Positions 35,601-48,588 of a DNA stretch of 64,000 nucleotides are shown here, piece after piece. The first letter of the stretch is position 1. Each line of letters begins with the position of its first letter. The position numbers were made by a program, and so were the translations under genes. Source of the DNA: Morinoia aosen (taxonomy: Eukaryota > Arthropoda > Malacostraca > Amphipoda > Talitridae). The notes beneath the pieces were generated by a model that ran no database searches, was not told the DNA's origin, and saw nothing but the letters and a program-made list of their open reading frames with translations. Location: assembly GCA_030386875.1 (NCBI GenBank), contig JASJYW010000026.1:9504246-9568245 (forward strand). The letters are read 5' to 3'.

Positions 35601-38600
35601 GGCCTAGGAATGGCCCAAAACACGCATTTTAGCTCTGTCGACCGTGGAAACGGCTAAATATGCACTTTCCGCCTATGTCGCACGGGAAACAGCAAACGAC
35701 GTGATTTTCAACGCATTCGGCCTAGGAATGACCCAAAAACACGCATTTTAGCTCTGTCGACCGTGGAAAACGGCTAAATATGCACTTTCCGCCTATGTCG
35801 CCACGGGAAACAGCAAACGACGTGATTTTCACCGCATTCGGCCTAGGAATGGCCCAAAACACGCATTTTAGCTCTGTCGACCATGGAATCGGCTAAATAT
35901 GCACTTTCCGCCTATGTCGCCACGGGAAACAGCAATCGACGTGATTTTCACCGCAATCGGCCTAGGAATGGCCCAAAACACGCATTTTAGCTCTGTCGAC
36001 CGTGGAATCGGCTGAATATGCACTTTCCGCCTATGTCGCCACGGGAAACAGCAAACGACGTGATTTTCACCGCATTCGGCCTAGGAATGGCCCAAAACAC
36101 GCATTTTAGCTCTGTCGACCGTGGTAACGGCTAAATATGCACTTTCCGCCTATGTCGCCACGGGAAACAGCAAACGACGTGATTTTCACCGCATTCGGCC
36201 TAGGAATGGCCAAAAACACGCATTTTAGCCCTGTCGACCGTGGAATCGGCTAAATATGCACTTTCCGCCTATGTCGCCACGGAAACAGCAAACGACGTGA
36301 TTTTCACCGCATTCGGCCTAGGAATGGCCCAAACCACGCATTTTAGCTCTGTCGACCGTGGAATCGGCTATATATGCACTTTCCGCCTATGTCGCCACGG
36401 GAAACAGCAAACGACGTGATTTTCACCGCATTCGGCCTAGGAATGGCCAAAAACACGCATTTTAGCCCTGTCGACCGTGGATCGGCTAAATATGCACTTT
36501 CCGCCTATGTCGCCACGGGAAACAGCAAACGACGTGATTGTCACCACAATCGGCCTCGGAATGGCCCAAAACACGTATTTTAGCTCTGTCGACCGTGGAT
36601 TCGGCTAAATCTGCACTTTCCGCCTATGTCGCCACGGGAAACAGCAAACGACGTGATTTTCACCGCATTCGGCCTAGGAATGGCCCAAAACACGCATTTA
36701 GCCCTGTCGACCGTGGAATCGGCTAAATATGCACTTTCCGCCTATGTCGCCACGGGAAACAGCAAACGACGTGATTTCCACCGCATTCGGCCTAGGAATG
36801 GCCCAAACACGCAATTTAGCTCTGTCGACCGTGGAAACGGCTAAATATGCACTTTCCGCCTATGTCGGAATGGGAAACAGCAAACGACGTGATTTTCTCC
36901 GCATTCGGCCTAGGAATGGCCCAAAACACGCAGTTTAGCTCTGTCGACCGTGGAATCGGCTAAATATGCACTTTCCGCCTATGTCGCCACGGGAAACAGC
37001 AAACGACGTGATTTTCACATCATTCGGCCTAGGAATGGCCAAAAACACGCATTTTAGCTCTGTCGACCGTGGAATCGGCTAAATATGCACTTTCCGCCTA
37101 TGTCACCACGGGAAACAGCAAACGACGTGATTTTCACCGCATTCGGCCTAGGAATGGCCAAAACACGCATTTTAGCTCTGTCGACCGAGGGAAACGGCTA
37201 AATATGCACTTTCCGCCTATGTCGCCACGGGAAACAGCAAACGACGTGATTTTCACCGCTTTCGGCCTAGGAATGGCCAAAAACACGCATTTTAGCCCTG
37301 TCGACCGTGGAATCGGCTAAATATGCACTTTCCGCCTATGTCGCCACGGGAAACAGCAAACGACGTGGTTTTCACCGCATTCGGCCTAGGAATGGCCCAA
37401 AACACGCATTTTAGCTCTGTCGACCGTGGAATCGGCTAAATAGCACTTTCCGCCTATGTCGCCACGGGAAACAGCAAACGACGTGATTTTCACCGCATTC
37501 GGCCTAGGAATGGCCCAAAACACGCATTTTAGCTCTGTCGACCGTGGAAACGGCTAAATATGCACTTTTCGCCTATGTCGCCACGGGAAACAGCAAACTA
37601 CGTGATTTTCACCGCATTCGGCCTAGGAATGGCCATAAACACGCAATTTAGCCCTGTCGACCGTGGAATCGGCTAAATATGCACTTTCCGCCTATGTCGC
37701 CACGGGAAACAGCAAACGACGTGATTTTCACCGCATTCGGCCTAGGAATGGCCCAAAACACGCATTTTAGCTCTGTCGACCGTGGAATCTGCTATATATT
37801 CATTTTCCGCCTATGTCGCCAAGGGAAACAGCAAACGACGTGATTTTCACCGCATTCGGTCTAGGAATGGCTCAAAACACGCATTTTAGCTCTGTCGACC
37901 GTGGAAACGGCTAAATATGCACTTTCCGCCTATGTCGCCACGGGAAACAGCAAACGACGTGATTTTCACCGCATTCGGCCTAGGAATGGCCAAAAACACG
38001 CATTTTAGCTCTGTCGACCGTGGAATCGGCTAAATATGCACTTTCCGTCTATGTCGCCACGGGAAACAGCAAACGACCTGATTTTCACCGCATTCGGCCT
38101 AGGAATGGCCCAAAACACGCATTTCAGCTCTGTCGACCGTGGAATCGGCTAAATATGCACTTTCCGCCTATGTCGCCACGGGAAACAGCAAACGACGTGA
38201 TTTTCACCGCATTCGGCCTAGGAATGGCCCAAAACACGCATTTTCGCTCTGTCGACCGTGGAATCGGTTAAATATGCACTTTCCGCCTATGTCGCCACGG
38301 GAAACAGCAAACGACTAGATTTTCACCGCATTCGGCCTAGAAATGGCCCAAAACACGCATTTTAGCTCTGTCGACCGTGGAATCGGCTAAATATGCACTT
38401 TCCGCCTATGTCGCCACGGGAAACAGCAAATGACGTGATTTTCACCGCATTCGGCCTAGGAATGGCCCAAAACACGCATTTTAGCTCTGTCGACCGTGGA
38501 AACGGCTAAATATGCACTTTTCGCCTATGTCGCCACGGGAAACAGCAAACTACGTGATTTTCACCGCATTCGGCCTGGCAATGGCCATAAACACGCATTT

Positions 38601-38745
38601 TAGCCCTGTCGACCGTGGAATCGGCTAAATATGCACTTTCCGCCTATGTCGCCAAGGGAAACAGCAAACGACCTGATTTTCACCGCATTCGGTCTAGGAA
38701 TGGCCTAAAACACGCATTTTAGCTCTGTCGACCGTGGAAACGGCT
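29678..38745 (+). repeat. 119-bp satellite array 4
   Basis: About 76 monomers, same orientation as arrays 2 and 3. The first 30 bases repeat the start of array 3 (variant CGGCCAAGAAATGG), as expected for a copied flank, after which the monomer order differs. A block near 36,700-37,960 resembles array 2 near 5,750-7,000 in variant order (GAATGGG, then TAGCAC 573 bp later, then CTATATATTCA). Homopolymer indels are frequent between 29,700 and 34,600. No other sequence is inserted. Confidence 0.96.
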
Positions 38746-39245
38746 NNNNNNNNNNNNNNNNNNNNNNNNNNNNNNNNNNNNNNNNNNNNNNNNNNNNNNN
38801 NNNNNNNNNNNNNNNNNNNNNNNNNNNNNNNNNNNNNNNNNNNNNNNNNNNNNNNNNNNNNNNNNNNNNNNNNNNNNNNNNNNNNNNNNNNNNNNNNNNN
38901 NNNNNNNNNNNNNNNNNNNNNNNNNNNNNNNNNNNNNNNNNNNNNNNNNNNNNNNNNNNNNNNNNNNNNNNNNNNNNNNNNNNNNNNNNNNNNNNNNNNN
39001 NNNNNNNNNNNNNNNNNNNNNNNNNNNNNNNNNNNNNNNNNNNNNNNNNNNNNNNNNNNNNNNNNNNNNNNNNNNNNNNNNNNNNNNNNNNNNNNNNNNN
39101 NNNNNNNNNNNNNNNNNNNNNNNNNNNNNNNNNNNNNNNNNNNNNNNNNNNNNNNNNNNNNNNNNNNNNNNNNNNNNNNNNNNNNNNNNNNNNNNNNNNN
39201 NNNNNNNNNNNNNNNNNNNNNNNNNNNNNNNNNNNNNNNNNNNNN
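38746..39245. other. Assembly gap (500 N)
   Basis: Exactly 500 undetermined bases inside satellite. Orientation is the same on both sides, so the true gap probably holds more of the same array. Confidence 0.99.
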
Positions 39246-42200
39246 CAGCAAACGACATGATTTTCACCGCATTCGGCCTAGGAATGGCCCAAAACACGCA
39301 TTTTAGCTCTGTCGACCGTGGAATCGCCTAAATATGCACTTTCCGCCTATGTCGCCACGGGTAACAGCAAACGACGTGATTTTTACCGCATTCGGCTAGG
39401 AATGGCCCTAAACACGCATTTTAGCTCTGTCGACCGTGGAATCGGCTAAATATGCACTTTCCGCCTATGTCGCCACGGGAAACAGCAAACGACGTGCTTT
39501 TCACCGCATTCGGCTAGGAATGGCCCAAAACACGCATTTCAGCTCTGTCGACCGTGGAATCGGCTAAATATGCACTTTCCGCCTATGTTTTCACGGGAAA
39601 CAGCAAACGACGTGATTTTCACCGCATTCGGCCTAGGAATGGCCCAAAACACGCATTTTAGCTCTGTCGACCGTGGAATCGGCTAAATATGCACTTTCCG
39701 CCTATGTCGCCACGGGAAACAGCAAACGACGTGATTTTCACCGCATTCGGCCTAGGAATGGCCCAAAACACGCATTTTAGCTCTGTCGACCGTGGAATCG
39801 GCAAAATATCCACTTTCCGCCTATTTTGCCACGGGAAACAGCAAACGACGTGATTTTCACCGCGTTCGGCCTAGGAATGGCCCAAAACACTCATTTTAGC
39901 TCTGTCGACCGTGGAATCGCCTAAATATGCACTTTCCGCCTATGTTGCCACGGGAAACAGCAAACGACGTGATTTTCACCGCATTCGGCCTAGGAATGGC
40001 CCAAAACACGCATTTTAGATCTGTCGACCGTGGAATCGGCTAAATATGCACTTTCCGCCTATGTCGCCACGGGAAACAGCAAACGACGTGATTTTCACCG
40101 CGTTCGGCCTAGGAATGGCCCAAAACACGCATTTTAGCTCTGGCGACCGTGGAATCGGCTAAATATGCACTTTCCGCCTATGTCGCCACGGGAAACAGCA
40201 AACGACGTGATATTCGCCGCATTCGGCCTAGGAATGGCCCAAAACACGCATTTTAGCTCTGTCGACCGTGGAATCGGCTAAATATGCACTTTCCGCCTAT
40301 GTCGTCACGGGAAACAGTAAACGACGTGATTTTCACCGCATTCGGCCTAGGAATTGCCCAAAACACGCATTTTAGCTCTGTCGACCGTGGAAACGGCTAA
40401 ATATGCACTTTCCGCCTATGTCGCCACGGGAAACAGCAAACGACGTGATTTTCATCGCACTCGGCCTAGGAATGGCCCAAAACACGCATTTTAGCTCTGT
40501 CGACCGTGGAATCGGCTAAATATGCACTTTCCGCCTATGTCGCCACGGGAAACAGCAAACGACGTGATTTTCACCGCATTCGGCCTAGGAATGGCCCAAA
40601 ACACGCATTTTAGCTCTGTCGACCGTGGAAACGGCTAAATATGCACTTTCCGCCTATGTCGCCACGGGAAACAGCAAACGACGTGATTTTCACCGCATTC
40701 GGCCTAGGAATGGCCAAAAACACGCATTTTAGCTCTGTCGACCGTGGAATCGGCTAAATATGCACTTTCCGCCTATGTCGCCACGGGAAACAGCAAACGA
40801 CGTGATTTTCACCGCATTCGACCTAGGAATGGCCCAAAACACGCATTTTAGCTCTGTCGACCGTGGAATCGGCTAAATATGCACTTTCCGCCTATGTCGC
40901 CACGGGAAACAGCAAACGACGTGATTTTCACCGCATTCGACCTAGGAATGGCCCAAAACACGCATTTTAGCTCTGTCGACCGTGGAATCGGCTAAATATG
41001 CACTTTCCGCCTATGTCGCCACGGGAAACAGCATACGACGTGATTTTCACCGCATTCGGCCTAGGAATGGCCTAAAACACGCATTTTAGCTCTGTCGACC
41101 GTGGAATCCGCTAAATATGCACTTTCCGCCTATGTCGCCACGGGAAACAGCAAACGACGTGATTTTCACCGCATTCGGCCTAGGAATGGCCCAAAACACG
41201 CATTTTAGCTCTGTCGACCGTGGAATCGGCTAAATATGCACTTTCCGCCTATGTCGCCACGGGAAACAGCAAACGACATGATTTTCACCGCATTCGGCCT
41301 AGGAATGACCCAAAACACGCATTTTAGCTCTGTCGACCGTGGAATCGCCTAAATATGCACTTTCCGCCTATGTCGCCACGGGTAACAGCAAACGACGTGA
41401 TTTTTACCGCATTCGGCTAGGAATGGCCCTAAACACGCATTTTAGCTCTGTCGACCGTGGAATCGGCTAAATATGCACTTTCCGCCTATGTCGCCACGGG
41501 AAACAGCAAACGACGTGATTTTCACCGCATTCGGCTAGGAATGGCCCAAAACACGCATTTCAGCTCTGTCGACCGTGGAATCGGCTAAATATGCACTTTC
41601 CGCCTATGTCGCCACGGGAAACAGCAAACGACGTGATTTTCACCGCATTCGGCCTAGGAATGGCCCAAAACACGCATTTTAGCTCTGTCGACCGTGGAAT
41701 CGGCTAAATATGCACTTTCCGCCTATGTCGCCACGGGAAACAGCAAACGACGTGATTTTCACCGCATTCGGCCTAGGAATGGCCCAAAACTCGCATTTTA
41801 GCTCTGTCGACCGTGGAATCGGCAAAATATGCACTTTCCGCCTATTTTGCCACGGGAAACAGCAAACGACGTGATTTTCACCGCATTCGGCCTAGGAATG
41901 GCCCAAAACACGCATTTTAGCTCTGTCGACCGTGGAATCGGCTAAATATGCACTTTCCGCCTATGTCGCCACGGGAAACAGCAAACGACGTGATTTTCAC
42001 CGCATTCGGCCTAGGAATGGCCCAAAACACGCATTTTAGCTCTGTCGACCGTGGAATCGGCAAAATATGCACTTTCCGCCTATTTTGCCACGGGAAACAG
42101 CAAACGACGTGATTTTCACCGCGTTCGGCCTAGGAATGGCCCAAAACACTCATTTTAGCTCTGTCGACCGTGGAATCGCCTAAATATGCACTTTCCGCCT

Positions 42201-45200
42201 ATGTTGCCACGGGAAACAGCAAACGACGTGATTTTCACCGCATTCGGCCTAGGAATGGCCCAAAACACGCATTTTAGCTCTGTCGACCGTGGAATCGGCT
42301 AAATATGCACTTTCCGCCTATGTCGCCACGGGAAACAGCAAACGACGTGATTTTCACCGCGTTCGGCCTAGGAATGGCCCAAAACACGCATTTTAGCTCT
42401 GTCGACCGTGGAATCGGCTAAATATTGCACTTTCCGCCTATGTCGCCACGGGAAACAGCAAACGACGTGATTTTCGCCGCATTCGGCCTAGGAATGGCCC
42501 AAAACACGCATTTTAGCTCTGTCGACCGTGGAATCGGCTAAATATGCACTTTCCGCCTATGTCGTCACGGGAAACAGCAAACGACGTGATTTTCACCGCA
42601 TTCGGCCTAGGAATTGCCCAAAACACGCATTTTAGCTCTGTCGACCGTGGAAACGGCTAAATATGCACTTTCCGCCTATGTCGCCACGGGAAACAGCAAA
42701 CGACGTGATTTTCATCGCATTCGGCCTAGGAATGGCCCAAAACACGCATTTTAGCTCTGTCGACCGTGGAATCGGCTAAATATGCACTTTCCGCCTATGT
42801 CGCCACGGGAAACAGCAAACGACGTGATTTTCACCGCATTCGGCCTAGGAATGGCCCAAAACACGCATTTTAGCTCTGTCGACCGTGGAAACGGCTAAAT
42901 ATGCACTTTCCGCCTATGTCGCCACGGGAAACAGCAAACGACGTGATTTTCACCGCATTCGGCCTAGGAATGGCCAAAAACACGCATTTTAGCTCTGTCG
43001 ACCGTGGAATCGGCTAAATATGCACTTTCCGCCTATGTCGCCACGGGAAACAGCAAACGACGTGATTTTCACCGCATTCGACCTAGGAATGGCCCAAAAC
43101 ACGCATTTTAGCTCTGTCGACCGTGGAATCGGCTAAATATGCACTTTCCGCCTATGTCGCCACGGGAAACAGCAAACGACGTGATTTTCACCGCATTCGA
43201 CCTAGGAATGGCCCAAAACACGCATTTTAGCTCTGTCGACCGTGGAATCGGCTAAATATGCACTTTCCGCCTATGTCGCCACGGGAAACAGCATACGACG
43301 TGATTTTCACCGCATTCGGCCTAGGAATGGCCTAAAACACGCATTTTAGCTCTGTCGACCGTGGAATCCGCTGAATATGCACTTTCCGCCTATGTCGCCA
43401 CGGGAAACAGCAAACGACATGATTTTCACCGCATTCGGCCTAGGAATGACCCAAAACACGCATTTTAGCTCTGTCGACCGTGGAATCGCCTAAATATGCA
43501 CTTTCCGCCTATGTCGCCACGGGTAACAGCAAACGACGTGATTTTTACCGCATTCGGCTAGGAATGGCCCTAAACACGCATTTTAGCTCTGTCGACCGTG
43601 GAATCGGCTAAATATGCACTTTCCGCCTATGTCGCCACGGGAAACAGCAAACGACGTGATTTTCACCGCATTCGGCTAGGAATGGCCCAAAACACGCATT
43701 TCAGCTCTGTCGACCGTGGAATCGGCTAAATATGCACTTTCCGCCTATGTCGCCACGGGAAACAGCAAACGACGTGATTTTCACCGCATTCGGCCTAGGA
43801 ATGGCCCAAAACACGCATTTTAGCTCTGTCGACCGTGGAATCGGCTAAATATGCACTTTCCGCCTATGTCGCCACGGGAAACAGCAAACGACGTGATTTT
43901 CACCGCATTCGGCCTAGGAATGGCCCAAAACACGCATTTTAGCTCTGTCGACCGTGGAATCGGCAAAATATGCACTTTCCGCCTATTTTGCCACGGGAAA
44001 CAGCAAACGACGTGATTTTCACCGCGTTCGGCCTAGGAATGGCCCAAAACACTCATTTTAGCTCTGTCGACCGTGGAATCGCCTAAATATGCACTTTCCG
44101 CCTATGTTGCCACGGGAAACAGCAAACGGCGTGATTTTCACCGCATTCGGCCTAGGAATGGCCCAAAACACGCATTTTAGCTCTGTCGACCGTGGAATCG
44201 GCTAAATATGCACTTTCCGCCTATGTCGCCACGGGAAACAGCATACGACGTGATTTTCACCGCATTCGGCCTAGGAATGGCCTAAAACACGCATTTTAGC
44301 TCTGTCGACCGTGGAATCGGCTAAATATGCACTTTCCGCCTATATCGCCACGGGAAACAGCAAACGACGTGATTTTCACCGCATTCGGCCTAGGAATGGC
44401 CCAAAACACGCATTTTAGCTCTGTCGACCGTGGAATATGCTAAATATGCACTTTCCGCCTATGTCGCCACGGGAAACAGCAAACGACGTGATTTTCACCG
44501 CATTCGGCCCAGGAATGGCCCAAACCACGCATTTTAGCTCTGTCGACCGTGGAATCGCCTAAATATGCACTTTCCGACTATGTCGCCACGGGTAACAGCA
44601 AACGACGTGATTTTTACCGCATTCGGCTAGGAATGGCCCTAAACACGCATTTTAGCTCTGTCGACCGTGGAGTCGGCTAAATATGCACTTTCCGCCTATG
44701 TTGCCACGGGAAACAGCAAACGACGTGATTTTCACCGCATTCGGCCTAGGAATGGCCCAAAACACGCATTTTAGCTCTGTCGACCGTGGAATCGGCTAAA
44801 TATGCACTTTCCGCCTATGTCGCCTCGGGAAACAGCAAACAACGTGATTTTCACCGCATTCGGCCTAGAAATGGCCCAAAACACGCATTTTAGCTCAGGC
44901 GACCGTGGAACCGGCTAAATATGCACTTTCCGCCTATGTCGCCACGGGAAACAGCAAACGACGTGATTTTCACCGCATTCGGCCTAGGAATGGCCCAAAA
45001 CACGCATTTTAGCTCTGTCGACCGTGGAATTGGCTAAATATGCACTTTCCGCCTATGTCGCCACGGGAAACAGCAAACGACGTGATTTTCACCGCATTCG
45101 GCCTAGGAATGGCCCGAAACACGCATTTTAGCTCTGTCGACCGTGGAATCGGCTAAATATGCACTTTCCGCCTATGTCGCCACGGGAAACAGCAAACAAC

Positions 45201-47251
45201 GTGATTTTCACCGCATTCGGCCTAGGAATGGCCCAAAACATGCATTTTAGCTCTGTCGACCGTGGAATCGGCTAAATATGCACTTTCCGCCTAAGTCGCC
45301 ACGGAAACAACAAACGACGTGATTTTCACCGCATTCGACCTAGGAATGGCCCAAAACACGCATATTAGCTCTGTCGACCGTGGAATCGGCTAAATATGCA
45401 CTTTCCGCCTATGTCGCCACGGGAAACAGCATACGACGTGATTTTCACCGCATTCGGCCTAGGAATGGCCTAAAACACGCATTTTAGCTCTGTCGACCGT
45501 GGAATCGGCTAAATATGCACTTTCCGCCTATGTCGCCACGGGAAACAGCAAACGACGTGATTTTCACCGCATTCGGCCTAGGAATGGCCCAAAACACGCA
45601 TTTTAGCTCTGTCGACCGTGGAATCGGCAAAATATGCACTTTCCGCCTATGTCGCCACGGGAAACAGCAAACGACGTGATTTTCACCGCGTTCGGCCTAG
45701 GAATGGCCCAAAACACTCATTTTAGCTTTGTCGACCGTGGAATCGCCTAAATATGCACTTTCCGCCTATGTTGCCACGGAAAACAGCAAACGACGTGATT
45801 TTCACCGCATTCGGCCTAGGAATGGCCCAAAACACGCATTTTAGCTCTGTCGACCGTGGAATCGGCTAAATATGCACTTTCCGCCTATGTCGCCACGGGA
45901 AACAGCATACGACGTGATTTTCACCGCATTCGGCCTAGGAATGGCCTAAAACACGCATTTTAGCTCTGTCGACCGTGGAATCGGCTAAATATGCACTTTC
46001 CGCCTATGTCGCCACGGGAAACAGCAAACAACGTGATTTTCACCGCATTCGGCCTAGAAATGGCCCAAAACACGCATTTTAGCTCTGTCGACCGTGGAAT
46101 CGGCTAAATAAGCACTTTCCGCCTATGTCGCCACGGGAAACAGCAAACGACGTGATTTTCACCGCATTCGGCCTAGGAATAGCCCAAAACACGCATTTTA
46201 GCTCTGTCGACCGTGGAATCGGCTAAATATGCACTTTCCGCCTATGTCGCCACGGGAAACAGCAAACGACGTGATTTTCACCGCATTCGGCCTAGGAATG
46301 GCCCAAAACACGCATTTTAGCTCTGTCGACCTTGGAATCGCCTAAATATGCACTTTCCGCCTATGTCGCCACGGGTAACAGCAAACGACGTGATTTTTAC
46401 CGCATTCGGCTAGGAATGGCCCTAAACACGCATTTTAGCTCTGTCGACCGTGGAATCGGCTAAATATGCACTTTCCGCCTATGTCGCCACGGGAAACAGC
46501 AAACGACGTGATTTTCACCGCATTCGGCTAGGAATGGCCCAAAACACGCATTTAAGCTCTGTCGACCGTGGAATCGGCTAAATATGCACTTTCCGCCTAT
46601 GTCGCCACGGGAAACAGCAAACGACGTGATTTTCACCGCATTCGGCCTAGGAATGGCCCAAAACACGCATTTTAGCTCTGTCGACCGTGGAATCGGCTAA
46701 ATATGCACTTTCCGCCTATGTCGCCACGGGAAACAGCAAACGACGTTATTTTCACCGCATTCGGCCTAGGAATGGCCCAAAACACGCATTTTAGCTTTGT
46801 CGACCGTGGAATCGGCAAAATATGCACTTTCCGCCTATGTCGCCACGGGAAACAGCAAACGACGTGATTTTCACCGCGTTCGGCCTAGGAATGGCCCAAA
46901 ACACTCATTTTAGCTCTGTCGACCGTGGAATCGCCTAAATATGCACTTTCCGCCTATGTTGCCACGGGAAACAGCAAACGACGTGATTTTCACCGCATTC
47001 GGCCTAGGAATGGCCCAAAACACGCATTTTAGCTCTGTCGACCGTGGAATCGGCTAAATATGCACTTTCCGCCTATCTCGCCACGGGAAACAGCAAACAA
47101 CGTGATATTCACCGCATTCGGCCTAGAAATGGCCCAAAACACGCATTTTAGCTCAGGCGACCGTGGAATCGGCTAAATATGCACTTTCCGCCTATGTCGC
47201 CACGGGAAACAGCAAACGACGTGATTTTCACCGCATTCGGCCTAGGAATGG
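39246..47251 (+). repeat. 119-bp satellite array 5 with higher-order repeats
   Basis: About 67 clean monomers. A marked monomer (GGGTAACAGC, TTTTTACCG, CGGCTAGG and CCCTAAAC together) starts at 39311, 41332, 43473, 44542 and 46325. The spacings are 2021, 2141, 1069 and 1783 bp, that is 17, 18, 9 and 15 monomers. Neighbouring variants (ACTCATTTTAG, GCAAAATATGC) recur in similar order. This is a higher-order repeat shaped by unequal exchange. Few indels occur here compared with arrays 2 and 4. Confidence 0.96.
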
Positions 47252-47569
47252 TGTGCGCCCGCCAGGCATATAAATAGGATCGGCGAGAGACATCGTCGTT
47301 CATTAGCGGTGGTCTGCCGTAGAGGTCGCATTTACAAACAGAAGCGTCGCTGTTCAGTAGCGAAGCTCGGCTGTCGAGAAAGCATCTGTAGAGATCACTG
47401 ATGCGCTATAGAAGTAAGAGATTATCTTCCGATCTAAAGATTCTCTACCAATTACGAAACCTGTGTCAATTCTGAAGTAACAATAAAGGATAACCATGTT
47501 GCTGCATCTGATTCACTCCCGAACCTCATTCGCGTTAGTTTCGACCTGATACTGAAAAGGGCCGGAACA
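47252..47569 (+). repeat. 5' LTR of element 3
   Basis: 318 bp, TGTGCGCCC to GGAACA. TATAAATA at 47269 and AATAAA at 47482. It differs from subfamily A LTRs at many scattered positions (for example TAGGATCGG and CACTGATGC). Confidence 0.95.
47269..47304 (+). promoter_or_regulatory. LTR core promoter of element 3
   Basis: TATAAATA (47269-47276) with TCATT initiator-like sequence about 31 bp downstream, as in the other copies. It lies 17 bp inside the LTR. Confidence 0.68.
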
Positions 47570-48588
47570 TTTCTGGTGGCCACAGTATGGGGAAGCCACA
47601 TTAAAGATTTCCACATTGCCACATTGCCCCATTGCAGAAGAAAGATATCAAGAATTGATCTTCAGTTCTGCTGATCCGTGATTTTAAGTGTGAGGAGTGT
47701 CACCCTGTTTGGAGTAACGTCGCATAGTTATCACATTACTTCAGAGCATCGAGAAAAGGAAGAAAGACGTCAGCGCAGAAAATCGAAGTTCTTTCCAAGA
47801 AACTCTTCGAGAAAGAAACACTTCGAGGGAGAAAAAAATCGAAAATCTACAAAGTGGGCTACTCAAAGGAGAAGATGAAGTGAGGGGTCCAGATCAACAA
47901 CCTGATCTGTCGACGAGATCTACGCATTTACGCACCGTCATCTGCAACGAGAAGATCTACGAGAGCTACGCATCGCCAAAATATTAAGTTAAGTGTACGC
48001 CGATAATGTTGCTTGCAAATTAAAAATAAGCATGCGCTCAATGTAATGATTATACATCATCAATATAAAATTAATGAGTAGGAAGTTAAGCAGTAGGCAT
48101 TGCAAGCGCAAGCTGATTCCTGGTAGCGAAAGAGCGAGCAGCGTAGGCATTGCAAAAGCGCAGTAAGCAAGCAGATTCCTGGTAGCGGGAGAGCGAGCGG
48201 CATAGGCATTGCGAAAGCGCAGTAAGCAAGCTGATTCCCGGGAGTGAGAGAGCGAGCGTGTAAGCGGAAACGTTGTGTGGAGAGGTAGTCCATTGTTCTC
48301 CAGAACAATTGAAGGAAGTTGTTGCTATTGTTCTCGGGCCATTGTTCTCTGGCATATAAGAGCAAGCTGGAGCGGCCTGTCTCTGTTCAGTTTGCTGCCG
48401 GCCTTCACGAGCTTTGACTTTTGACCTTGTGTGCTGGATTAGCTTGGTTTAAGTCCACTGAAAATGTGAGTTAAAATTTTATTGTATGTAGAGTATTATC
48501 ATTTGCATGTAGAAAATTTTATTGTGTGTAGAACATTTTTCTTTTAATGGAACTTGGAGGTTTATGAATATAGGATTATTTTGTGCTT
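47570..48588 (+). other. Untranslated leader of element 3
   Basis: Candidate primer binding site TGGTGGCC at 47574-47581, here matching over only eight bases. 16-bp repeat x 2 (47799-47830), 58-bp repeat family rearranged to about three units (48091-48260), 40-bp repeat x 1.7 (about 48473-48540) and donor-like GTGAGT at 48466-48471. No gene. Confidence 0.8.
48466..48471 (+). promoter_or_regulatory. Candidate 5' splice site for the third-ORF mRNA
   Basis: AAAAT|GTGAGT. Joined to the acceptor at 54932 it would remove 6.47 kb (gag and pol) and place the leader about 500 bases before the third ORF. In this copy the whole arrangement is intact. Inferred from consensus only. Confidence 0.5.
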
